DNA from: Artocarpus heterophyllus
Taxonomy: Eukaryota > Streptophyta > Magnoliopsida > Rosales > Moraceae
DNA: 64,000 nucleotides
Assembly: GCA_025403435.1 (NCBI GenBank)
Contig: CM046335.1
Span: forward strand, 9,964,340 to 10,028,339
Direction of reading: 5' to 3'
A program made the position numbers and the translations under genes. The notes under the pieces were generated by a model, which ran no database searches, had not been told where the DNA came from, and saw only the letters and a program-made list of their open reading frames with translations. This document shows positions 10,687 through 20,962 of the stretch, in pieces. How positions within the stretch are numbered: the stretch's first letter is position 1; each line of letters starts with the position of its first letter.

Positions 10687-12635
10687 ATGTTGCTGAGTAG
10701 CCGAGTTCTTGACATTTCTGGTTGTATTATTTTATGGCTGTTGATCCGTTCAAGCTTAATTCTTGGTCTCGAGGGTGATATCAATTGCTTGAAAAGTATA
10801 AAAGCGTCACTACAAGACCCGTATGGCTATTTGAAGTTTTCATGGAATTTCAATAACAAGACTGAAGGATACATCTGTAAGTTTACCGGGGTAGATTGCT
10901 GGCACCCTGATGAGAACAAAGTTCTCAATATTCGCCTTTCGGATTTGGGGCTTAAGGGCCCATTCCCTCGGGGAATTGAGAATTGCTCGAGCTTAACGGG
11001 ATTAGATCTTTCAAACAACAAGCTTTTTGGATCCATTCCTACTGATATATCCGAACTCCTTACCTATGTAACAAGTCTTGATCTCTCATCCAACAACTTC
11101 TCGGGGCCTATCCCGACCTCGCTCGCAAATTGTAGTTACTTGAATGTTCTCACGCTTGATCATAACCGTCTGACGGGTCAGATTCCTGCAGAACTTGGGT
11201 TGCTCAATCGGATTAAGCAATTTAGTGTGAGTTACAATCTACTCACAGGGCCAGTCCCAACTTTTCAAAATAAAGGTATTACGGCGGATAGCTATGCAAA
11301 TAATCTGGGACTTTGTGGGGGTCCTCTTGAAGCTTGCAAGTCGCCTCCAAAGAAGTCCAACACTATGGTTATTGTGGCGTCGGCTGTTGGTGGTGCAACT
11401 TTTGCAGCATTAGCAGTTGGTGTCGGTTTGACCTTCTTCTTCCGTAGAGTCGCTGTGAGGAAGAAGGAAGAGGATCCTGAAGGAAACAAATGGGCAAGGA
11501 GTATTAAGGGAGCTAAAGGCATCAAGGCAAGCTAATTCGATTCATTTTTCCTTCCAATACAATAGTTATTTATTTAGCTTCTATTACCAAAACATAGAGT
11601 TTGATTGATTGACATTATATGCTTCAGGTTTCCATGTTTGAGAAGTCAGTTACAAAAATGAGATTGAGTGATCTCATGAAGGCTACAAATAGTTTCAGTA
11701 AAGACAATATTATTGGATCCGGAAGAACTGGAGCCATGTTCAAGGCGGTGCTCGATGATGGCAGTTCACTTATGGTCAAGAGGTTGCAGGAATCTCAACA
11801 CTCCGAGAAAGAGTTTTTGTCCGAGATGGCCACTCTTGGGAACATACAGCACCGCAACGTAGTCCCGCTATTAGGATTTTGCGTGGCGAAGAAGGAGAGG
11901 CTATTGGTGTACAAGTATATGCCTAATGGCACCCTCCACGACCAACTGCATCTCGTGGAGGAGGGTGGTAAGCCTTTGGAGTGGCCAACTAGGCTCAAGA
12001 TTGGGATAGGCGCGGCCAGAGGATTAGCGTGGATGCATCACACCTGCAATCCTCGTATCATCCATCGCAACATAAGCTCCAAATGTATCTTGCTCGATGC
12101 AGATTTCGAGCCCAAAATATCTGATTTTGGCCTTGCTAGACTCATGAACCCAATTGACACGCACTTGAGTACTTTTGTGAATGGGGAGTTCGGCGATCTG
12201 GGTTATGTTGCTCCTGAGTACACCCGAACTCTGGTGGCCACTCCAAAGGGAGACATTTATAGCTTTGGAATTGTGCTTCTTGAGTTGGTGACTGGTGAGA
12301 AAGCCACCCATATTGCCAAAGCTCCTGAAACCTTCAAGGGCAATTTGGCAGAGTGGATTTCGCAGCTGTCTGGCAACTCCGAGCTTCGCGAAGCCATTGA
12401 CAAGTCCTTGGTAGGGAAAGGCGTAGATGGCGAGCTTTTCCAGTTCCTCAAGGTTGCTTGCACCTGTGTAGCGGCCGCCCCCAAGGAGAGACCTACAATG
12501 TTTGAAGTATACCAACTTCTAAGAGCCATAGGACAGAAATATCATTTCACAGCTGATGATGAAATGTTAATGCCTACAGACACGGGTGATGTTGATGGTT
12601 TAGGGGAACTCATTGTTGCTCGAGAAGCCCAGTAG
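10687..12635 (+). CDS. BIR1: BIR1-like LRR receptor kinase with altered catalytic loop
   Basis: A plasma-membrane receptor-like kinase of 615 residues in two exons, 10687-11526 and 11628-12635. BIR1 in Arabidopsis binds BAK1 and restrains cell death and defence. Visible parts in order are a signal peptide (about 1-28), an LRRNT cap with Cys pairs, about four or five LRRs (80-200), a transmembrane helix (about 225-250) and a kinase domain (about 300-585). The glycine loop G310-G315, Lys331, Glu346, DFG (446-448) and APE (475-477) are kept. The catalytic HRD is HRN (426-428), and the usual Lys and Asn of that loop are Ser and Cys, so catalysis is probably weak or absent, as annotated for At5g48380. 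The intron is GC-AG. An in-frame ATG at 10660 would place nine residues before the signal peptide; 10687 gives a normal one and 615 residues, near the Arabidopsis length. Confidence 0.92.
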
Positions 12636-13265
12636 AATAATATATAATTGAAGTTTTTTTAAAAAAATAATAGGCATGAAAGAGATTTAGCAATGCGTTA
12701 TCAGAATTACCCCTCATTTGTAATTATATGCTGCCCTTATGGTGCCAAGTAAGAATGTCGCTACTGCTTATTTAGCTTCTTTAGTTAATGGTTCTAGCCT
12801 TTCTATTTGGGTTGTATAATTCTAATATTATTTCACCAAGCTATGAAAATTAAGTGTTCTGTTTCAACTGTCCAACACAAATTAATTAGGCCCTATTTTA
12901 TATAAAGTTCTTCTATGGGTTCTTTTATGACCTTGCTTTTGAGAGGGAGATATTACAGTTGCTTTCTACGTCAAGATCTTTCCTTCTGCTTTCATTCGGA
13001 GCATCCTGAATAAAGTGTTAGCATAATTTAGGAACTAATGGCTAGAGCACAACTTCTTATAAACACGTTTCAAGGGAAAGCTTGAAGGTGAATGTTCTTG
13101 CTTGTTATAGTTATATTAATCTCTTTTTTTGATTGGAAGTTATATTATTTTTCTTTGCTTCTTTGTACCATCAAAATTACTCAGCCAAGTGTCCCTTCTG
13201 TCATTTTCCATTCACTTATCTCTTATCTCTGAACCCTACTACACCCTAAAAGAAAACTAATGTTT

Positions 13266-13300
<35 letters not shown>

Positions 13301-14139
13301 ATAGAGTGGTGACTTTGGCGTGAAATGCACTTAAAACGTTGAGGATTGGCCAAATCCAATCAAAATTTAGAGCGATTGGTTAAAGAAATATTAGAAATTT
13401 GAAGTCTTTTATATTGACTTTTAGTCATCATTAAACACCTTTCTTTCCACAACGAATAAATAAAAATAATTATTTTTTACTTACAGTAAAAGGGCTAACT
13501 TATGCCCAATAGAAAAGGGTTTGCAAACAAAAAAAAAATTAAGATAGAGATCATCCGAATGGTCAAAAGTGTCAAAAAGATAGTGGAAAGATGTCACCTT
13601 CTTTGGTGTTTTTAATGCTAACTTGAAGCGAAAACGCATTCAGAAGTCTAAAGTCTAGTGTCTACTTATTGTTGAGGTACCCCTTAATTCTAAATTATTA
13701 TTTGATGACTACTGGTGTTATAAGTTTTTAAACCGTTAAATTTAAAGTAAAAATTATTTTTTTAATGCAGATATAACAGTCAAGAGACATAGAATCACCT
13801 GACGGTATCTTTCTCGGTGCTCGCAAAGAGAAATTGCCTTGTTACTTTGCCTGTGTAATTTGGGTTTTGGTGTAATAAGTTAAGACATGAAGTGGGAATA
13901 CGGAAAAGGAGAATCCAAAAACAAAAAACATGGAATGTTTGCTAAACTCCCTAGAAAAAAAGGGGAAGGGGACATGTAAATTTATATTATTGCAATGATT
14001 TAGGACAAAAAAGTGACAGGAAGTAGAATTTTCAAACTACGCAGGTCCAAGTGGAAGTTTCTTCGTATTTTGTCTGTTTACCTACCACCTACCACATTTA
14101 TAAGAACATTGTAATATTAGTGGTAATGCCAAACTTTAA
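12636..14139. other. Downstream and intergenic region of the receptor kinase
   Basis: The first few hundred bases probably hold the 3'UTR. After that the sequence is AT-rich, with a TA run at about 13268-13297 and no supported gene or RNA. Confidence 0.55.
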
Positions 14140-14672
14140 GGATCTGTTTAGTAAATAGATTTGAATTAATGATTTAATTTAAGTTAGTGTAATTTGAATT
14201 AAAATTTAAGTTAGTAATTTAAATTGTTATTCAAATTGACGTTTAGATGTGCACTTAAATTTTAATCTGAATATAGAATAAAATTAAAATTTGTGTTTTG
14301 AGAGTTAATGAAGATAGTTTTTGATTTATTAATAAATTTAATAAAATCTTAATGTTAATGATCTTAAAAAATATGCAATATGGATCTTGATTTATTCCTC
14401 TCTTCATTAGAAACATAGTAAAAAAGAATCATCTCAATTTGATATCAAATGAAGAAGTTATGATTTTTTTGGAGAGAGAATTTTAGTTTTTACTGTAGCA
14501 AAGATATCCGAGTATCAAAAGTTTAAGGGGGTGAGAACTCTGAAAACTTGGATTCTTGATACTCAAATGATTCAGATTTTGAAGAAAACAAACACGTATC
14601 CGAAAGATTCTTAATACTGAAATCCAAATTTAAGTCTATTGAGTTTAAAGAATGCATGAAACAAACATGCCC
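14140..14672 (-). mobile_element. PIF/Harbinger-like MITE, copy 2 (inverted)
   Basis: This is the reverse complement of the element at 4965-5508 along its whole length; shared blocks include 'gatattcatattgcatatt'-like and 'aacttctttatttgatatc'-like stretches. Its right end read inward is 'gggcatgtttgtttc', and TAA flanks both ends. It has no coding capacity. Confidence 0.65.
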
Positions 14673-16779
14673 TAAGTCATGTTCTATCTTGTTCATCCAT
14701 CATTTTCAATTTTCATTTCCAATATTGTACGGGAATAAATTAAAGTTATATCTTTATCTTTGACATACATACGAAGTGAGAATAAATTTTACGTGATGCT
14801 CTCAATAAGCTTAAAACTCAAAACGTTTCGTCGTATCTTTTTGTAAAACTTTTTTCTTTGTTTTCCAATTCAAACTTTTTTTCTTTATTTTTTTAAACGT
14901 TTTTTTTCTTTTAACGCTCGAAATATTTTTTCCTCCAAAGAAACATTCTTTTAGTTCCGAAATGTTTTTTTTTGTTTTTTTTTTTTGTTTTTATTTTTTG
15001 TTAACATGCTTAATACACTTGTGCAAAACGCATACTTTTCAACTAGTGTATATATAATGTGAGATTGAATTCACGCCGTCTCAAATATCTACTCTAACTG
15101 CAATTTGAATTAGTAAATCTATAGATTTTTACACACTAATAATAACTTACTTCATATAAAATACTCGTATAGATTATTTTTTATGTGCGAGTGTCACACA
15201 AGTAATTATCATAAATAATTATTATAGTAATCAATAATCACATAGGTAAAAAAAAATTCAAAAGTCATTGTTGTTTATATTATAAAAACGTGTAGTAAAT
15301 GTGGAAATACATAAACAATTTGAGGTAATTAGTCACATTAAAAGAAATAAAAAATAAAAACTAGAACTACTTATAGAATAATTTTTTCATTGTTAGGGAA
15401 AAACTATGAATTAATAATCGCATAATACTAGAAAAGTTAGAAAAAAAATCATTTTTTTAGAGGATTGGTATCCCACCACACGTTAATGATATGTGTGGCC
15501 TGCCATGGGGCATTGAAAACTTTAAGCTCCTAACTGAAACTACCTCTATTATTGGCCAACCAAAGGACACAATAGTACGTGTTCTTGAAAGGACAATAAT
15601 GAGCCGACATATGGAACTTCTTTTTTTTTTTTTTCATTTAAAAGGAAAAAAAGGAAACTTTTTTTTGTCTTTTCAATTCCAAAATTTTAACCCCAAAAAT
15701 ATTTTTTTTTTCTAGTGATGATTAACGTATTATTTTGTAATTCAATGACTCAAAAACCAAAAATCACATTAGCTTGAAAACTTGGAATCAAAATAATAAT
15801 CATCATCATTAACTACCCGGAATCTTGAAATTAATTAGATACTTTTTGTCAAATTGTGAATGATTAAAAATCATGCTAGAAATGATAACTTATTTGTTTT
15901 GGCATATATGAACTTATGAAAAATAATGAGAAGAAAAAGGGGCATATTTTGTCACCATTGAACTCTTATGATATTAGGGCTTTTAATTTGAGATACCAAC
16001 TCAATTGGCCGAAACCTGTGCCGTTTATGTGGAAGGATTTGGAGAACAATATTTTAAGGGAACAAAAATTAAAATATTCTATTTTTAATTCAGTTCCTAA
16101 TTCTATTGTGGCATAAATAAAAGGTAAAATTTTCTTTTCCTAAGAAAAGGAAAATTTTTTATTATATGTAATTGATATTTTATAAAGTGATATATGTAAA
16201 TAATTAGGTTTATAATTTGTACATTTTATCTAATTAAATTAGATTGTGTAATACTTTTGAGACCTGATTATTCAACGTATTACTATTATGTGTACATTAT
16301 GATTTTCCATTCCAAAAAAATAGTATATTCAAATACGACTATGTAAAAGTTATATTGTTCACTTGATGATACATTGTGTATAGACATCTTATCAACACAT
16401 TTTACTTTAAACTATGAGAAGTTTTCAAGAATGCCTAAGAAAACCCTCACAGTCGGGTTTATGCCAAAGATATTGAAGTTTTGGATTTGTGCCACACAGA
16501 TTCACCAGTTTAACAAAACAAATTCGAATCTCACTGACATATAAAAGTTGTGGTATGCCATCCTCTTTTTCTAGTACCATAAAAAGAAAGTATAGCTTAT
16601 TAATCAACTAAATTTGCATTCCATTATTAAAAAAAATAAAAAAATAAAAATAAAAAATTTATCCTTATGAGATTAAAACACTATTACTCACAAAATTATG
16701 GACCCTAGTCTAATATATAGTGTACTTTGTAGATTGAAACTTATTGTTTTGTTAGTAGCGGCCATAAAGTTAAATAATA
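14673..16779. other. Intergenic DNA, no gene seen
   Basis: AT-rich with long T and A runs (for example 14940-15000 and 15619-15640). ORFs at 15491-15715 and 15916-16116 run through homopolymers or have no recognisable domain and are not called. Confidence 0.55.
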
Positions 16780-16966
16780 GCTTGTTTGGCAAGTCGGTTT
16801 GGACTACGGTTTAGACTACGGTTTAGATCACTTTTTCAGTTACGAACAGTGTAAAGCTCTCACATGCTACAATAACAATAAAAAAATCGTTATAATGTAA
16901 AGCTTTCACATGCTACAATAAAAACAGTTTTAACTAACGGTTCTAAGCACCTGCCAAACACCCTAT
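16780..16966. mobile_element. hAT-like MITE of the 'gagagctttaca' family
   Basis: The left end is 'cttgtttggcaagtcggt' and the right end is 'cacctgccaaacaccct', giving imperfect inverted termini around TTTGGCA/TGCCAAA. Internally 'cacatgctacaataa' occurs twice. Similar elements are at 8195, 22135, 38074, 44275 and 55588. Assignment to hAT rests on the termini and is inference. Confidence 0.5.
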
Positions 16967-17199
16967 AAGATTGCTCTTATTTAAAACCATCATCTCCGAG
17001 AGTCCATTGCATTACTTGACCATATCCTTCCTTTCTTTCCCCCATTCATAGAAGGCTTGAAAAAGCGACTAGGACAACGGAGAGACCAAGATTCTGAACA
17101 AGTTAGGCATAAGTGCATTTTACTAATGCACGACAAACAAGTAAATAACATTTTTTTGGTTGGTGAGTCACTGTGAGCATGGACCAAAAAAAAAAAGTA

Positions 17200-17862
17200 G
17201 CGTCAAAACACGACACCTTCTTGGCTAAAGAAATTATCTTAGGTCAAAACCGATTATTTTAACAACAATAAACAACTAAACGACATCTTTTATCAAAAAA
17301 CACTAAACGACAAAATTTAACTTTCAAAGGGCGACATCAAACTGTAAACATAAAACTAGCAACGACAGCTATATAGAATATGACAAAGACTTCAAAAGAC
17401 CATTGCGTAACGACTTAACAACCTAAGAACGACATTGAGCAAGAGAAACGACAAAATAAAAAATTTAAAATGCGACGTCAAACTGTAAACATAAAACTAG
17501 CAACGACAGCTATATAGAATACGACAAGACTTCAAAAGGCCATTGTCTGACAACATAACAACTTAAGAATGAAATTGTGTAAGAGAAACGACATTCCATG
17601 GAAAAGACAATACTACAAAGCGACAAAGAATAAAGGCATCAAAATTATAAATATGCAAGGATCCAAGGACAAAAACCTCAAAAGAACGAAAAATTTAGGA
17701 GGAAACGATAATATTTGTCAAATCAGGCAGCTTTAGGAGACGACAATATATATTATATATATTATTAACAAGGGTAGTTTAATCTTTTTAATTAATAAGG
17801 GTATTTTGGTAACTTTATTTTATAACCTTGCATTATTTAGATTTCTCTTTTCTTGTGGTGAA
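17200..17862. mobile_element. CACTA-like element fragment with GACGACA-type subterminal repeats
   Basis: The right edge read inward starts 'caccacaagaaaagagaa', close to the CACTACAAGAAAA terminus of plant CACTA elements. The interior from 17205 to 17750 carries more than a dozen 'cgaca' motifs (aacgaca, gcgacat, acgacaa), as in CACTA subterminal regions. No transposase frame and no clear left terminus were found, so this is a nonautonomous or truncated copy. Confidence 0.4.
17332..17610 (+). repeat. Two-copy tandem repeat, period 141 bp
   Basis: The block starting 'actgtaaacataaaactagc' occurs at 17341 and again at 17482, exactly 141 bp apart, with about 90 percent visible agreement. It lies inside the CACTA-like fragment. 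Confidence 0.75.
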
Positions 17863-18737
17863 TACTATTTATCGTTTTCAAAACCCTAGCCTTCATTTTG
17901 TTTCCTCTTCTTCTTCTTGATCTTCTATTTAATTTTTGGTTGTTTATGAACTTTGCATAAGATTTCGGTTACAAGTGGGAGTTGGAGCTTTCGTTCTCAC
18001 AAGGATAGCACTACGATAAAGAAGCGAGTAAGGAGCATGAACATAGCCAAGTTAGGGTTTTTCGTAGCAGGAATACACTCTCTTTCCCACCCACCCTCTA
18101 TTTTATTTTAAAAAATAATTTTAAAAATGACCCCCAAGTAAGACTTGAATCCTCGTCTACTTTCTCTCTTTTGCAGATAAAAATTTGACACATCAACCCT
18201 TAATTGGTTCACCTCTTTCTTGTTATATTTACGTTCACACAGTTGGTATTTGTTAACAAAACAAAGTTTAGAGAATATAATCGTATTTTTTAAAAGTTAA
18301 CAATAAAATAATATAAGTAAATAGTTTAAGAAAAAATATATTAATAATTCACAAAAAATATCCAAAGACCAACAAAATTGGACATGAGGTGTATTTTAAA
18401 ACTCGGAAACAAAGTAACATTAGCAACATAGTTCGGAAACAAATCTAAAAACAAGCCCCTTTTTTCAAATCTTTTAATGGTTCCATTTTTTATTTTTTTT
18501 TATCGTTTTGTCATCTATTAGTGTTTGCACTTTAATCCGTTTGATCTTTAGGCATTAAAAAATGTCTCTTTGTGACATGTTGTTGATTTTATTCACGTTA
18601 TTTTTTTATTTGTTTTGATGAATCAAAAATGTCTACAATAAGGGTGAATTCATTAGGTGAAAACTAAGGCTAATTAATTTTGACAAATAATTGAAAATTA
18701 AGTGCTTCTAGAAGCATTAATATATGCATGGATACAA
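17863..18737. other. Intergenic DNA, no gene seen
   Basis: A pyrimidine-rich stretch with 'aaaccctagcc' at about 17880 resembles a plant leader, but no coding frame follows. The remainder is AT-rich. Confidence 0.5.
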
Positions 18738-18744
18738 CTCACAT

Positions 18745-19105
18745 CACTGGCGAAGCTGGCTAGTAGTCAGTGGGGGCACAAGCCCTCACACTTTGAAATT
18801 TAGTTTTTTACCCTATTTTTAGAACTTAAAATTTTAGTGACATCCTAATTTTTAAAGAAAATTACAATTGTGCCCTCACAAAATAATTGAAATATAATAT
18901 TGTATGCAATGAAATAATTAAAATATGTTGTTATACCTTCACGAAATAATTAAAATTTGTTGTTTTACCTCTGATTAAGAAGAAAAATTATAATTATGCC
19001 GCCTAATTGTTAAAATAAATAGTTATATATCTTAATTTAACAAATTATTACTTATAATTTTTATATAGTACTCCCACTGAGAAAAAGTTCTGGCTCCGTC
19101 ACTGC
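18745..19105. mobile_element. hAT-like nonautonomous element with 7-bp flanking repeat
   Basis: The left end 'cactggcgaagctgg' mirrors the right end read inward, 'cagtgacggagccag'. CTCACAT flanks both sides (18738-18744 and 19106-19112), with the next base mismatched, fitting an aged 8-bp hAT target duplication. No ORF. Confidence 0.55.
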
Positions 19106-19112
19106 CTCACAT

Positions 19113-19619
19113 GTTTACTTTCATATCTTCTTAATATCATGTCCACATGGCCTTATAATTTATGTAGGATAATATTATTGAAGACAAACGAAAATAAATA
19201 GGATTAAGGGAGCACAAAATCCAAATTGAAGTACATACCTAGTACTCCGAGCTATTGACTTTATTTTCGAACCAAAAGTTCTCAAAGATAACCCTTTCTT
19301 ATGTTGTTACGGTTGATCTTTTATTTTATTTATTTATTTATTTTTTTCACAAAATTGGAATCAACCTTCTAACATCATCGTCACCCGATTCCTTTTCTCA
19401 CTTATAGGAGAAAACACTTTTTGAGTTTTTTTTTTTTTTTTTAATTATTTACTCCTATAAGCGAGGAAAGGAGATTCACCAATCAGAAAAAAATTTCTTT
19501 AGTCTGATCAGCCTTTCCACTCATGATTTAGCCACATATATGGAACGGAAAGGTAGAATAGATATAATATATATTTCCCAGACACGAGTATAACTCAGTA
19601 GTATTAACAGCCAGCTTCA
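19113..19619. other. Intergenic DNA, no gene seen
   Basis: T-rich runs and no supported feature up to the thioesterase pseudogene. No trace of thioesterase exons 1 or 2 was found here. Confidence 0.5.
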
Positions 19620-20962
19620 GATTCCAAGACCGGAAAAGCTGCTCCAGTGAACCGGCTGACACCCGAAACCGGACAAGAAAATGTTGTCTTCAAACAAGCC
19701 AAAGCAAGAAACAAGTTGAGTAAAAGCAAGAGACCAGGAATACAAGATAATCAGCAGAAGAAAAATATAGCAAATGACGATCAAAAAGAGGAGATTATGA
19801 GCATTAATGTTTTGATTAGGGACAGTGCTAGAACAGGCCTTGAGAGCTCGTTGACTTGCCAGCCACAGCACAGGAACATGCATGGCAAAGTGTTTGGAGG
19901 ATTTCTGATGCACACAGCCTTTTGACTTGGCTTTCTCTACTGCTTATGCCTTTGCTGCTTCAGTTCCTTGCTTCTTGGAAGTTGAGACCTGTGAATTCTG
20001 TCGTTACGGTCTCTTACCTACATTAGGATTAATAATGTATAGATTAATTTAATTAATATTAATTAAAAGCACGTAGTTAAACAAATTAATTATCAAAACT
20101 AATTCTACTTGGGAACTTGCTAAAACATGCATGCCTAGCCTTTTGGGAGCTCTACTTGAACCAAAGAATTTCAATTCAAACTAAGTTTGCTTAAGTGTTT
20201 TTTGTCACAAAATTTAATGTTGAAAAATTGTGACCGTATCCTATTGACCGTTTTATCCAATTATATTTTGTTAGTAACTAACAAGACTGCAGCTTGTTTG
20301 GTTATAACAACTTAACCACTTATTAACCCATAGAGGTTAAGAGGTCTAACTCTGGTTAATTGTTGGTTGTTGTATATTTGTACACCTATAAATATTTAAT
20401 ACAGGGATGATATTAGAAGTAAGTCTCCCGAGTAGAAAAAAACTCTCTCTTTCTGGTTGTATATTTCTCTTGTATACTCCATTGGTTGAATCCTGGTGAG
20501 AAAAGAAAAGAGAGACGGTGAGGTTTTGGGAAAGCTTGGGTTTACAGCTTGTATTCCTAAAATTGTGAGGCTTAAGGGTGTATTCTTTCTCAATATTTGA
20601 TAGTGGATTTGGCTAGGGGAATTACTCCTGCCCTTGGATGTAGGATCTTTGATCCGAACCAAGTAATTTCTGGCGTTCTTGTCGTTTTCATTCCAAAGCT
20701 GTTGTTATTCGTTGCTCTTGTGCGTGATTGGGAATCAACTGTCAAATTAACATTTAAATTACTACAGTATTATATAAGTTCAAACTATGGGTTCGAATTG
20801 ACTTGTCAAGCGTTCTAAATCACGAGATATATGTGGAGGTGGACGTGGGGGACTTTTTCTGCGTCAAATCAAGTGTTTTATGCACGAAACATGAAAACAT
20901 TAATAATATAGATCTCAGCCTTTGTTGCTCATGTTACGAGGCCCGAGCAGAAGTCTGCTGAG
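19620..20962 (+). pseudogene. Broken partial copy of the acyl-CoA thioesterase gene
   Basis: Two fragments match the functional gene at 23119-25782. 19620 to about 20012 matches exon 3 from the SKTGKAA segment through the NMHGKVFGGFLMH hotdog signature. 20839-20962 matches exon 4, beginning VDVGDF. An extra T near 19921 shifts the frame after '...MHTAF' and brings in a stop; without that base, reading continues as LAFSTAYAF. A second shift lies in the exon 4 fragment before AHVTRPE. Exons 1, 2 and 5 are absent. The intron between the fragments is enlarged by a 535-bp solo LTR at 20218-20752. It is a duplicate in the same orientation as its parent 3-4 kb downstream. Confidence 0.85.
20218..20752 (+). 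mobile_element. Copia-type solo LTR with TTTAA target duplication
   Basis: It starts 'tgttgaaaaattg' and ends 'gtcaaattaaca', so the termini are TGTT...AACA. Perfect TTTAA copies flank it at 20213-20217 and 20753-20757. The interior has a TATAAA box near 20384 and sequence typical of plant copia LTRs ('tgatagtggatttggct', 'ggatctttgatccgaacca'). There is no internal region or second LTR. The 73-codon ORF at 20597-20818 is LTR sequence, not a gene. Confidence 0.85.

Noticed and set aside
12024..12515. 163-codon minus-strand ORF
   Set aside because: Antisense to the receptor kinase domain, a frequent effect of its codon use; no recognisable domain of its own.
19617..19913. 98-codon minus-strand ORF
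   Set aside because: Antisense shadow of the thioesterase pseudogene exon on the plus strand.
20597..20818. 73-codon ORF
   Set aside because: Lies almost wholly in the copia solo LTR; typical LTR sequence, not a gene.
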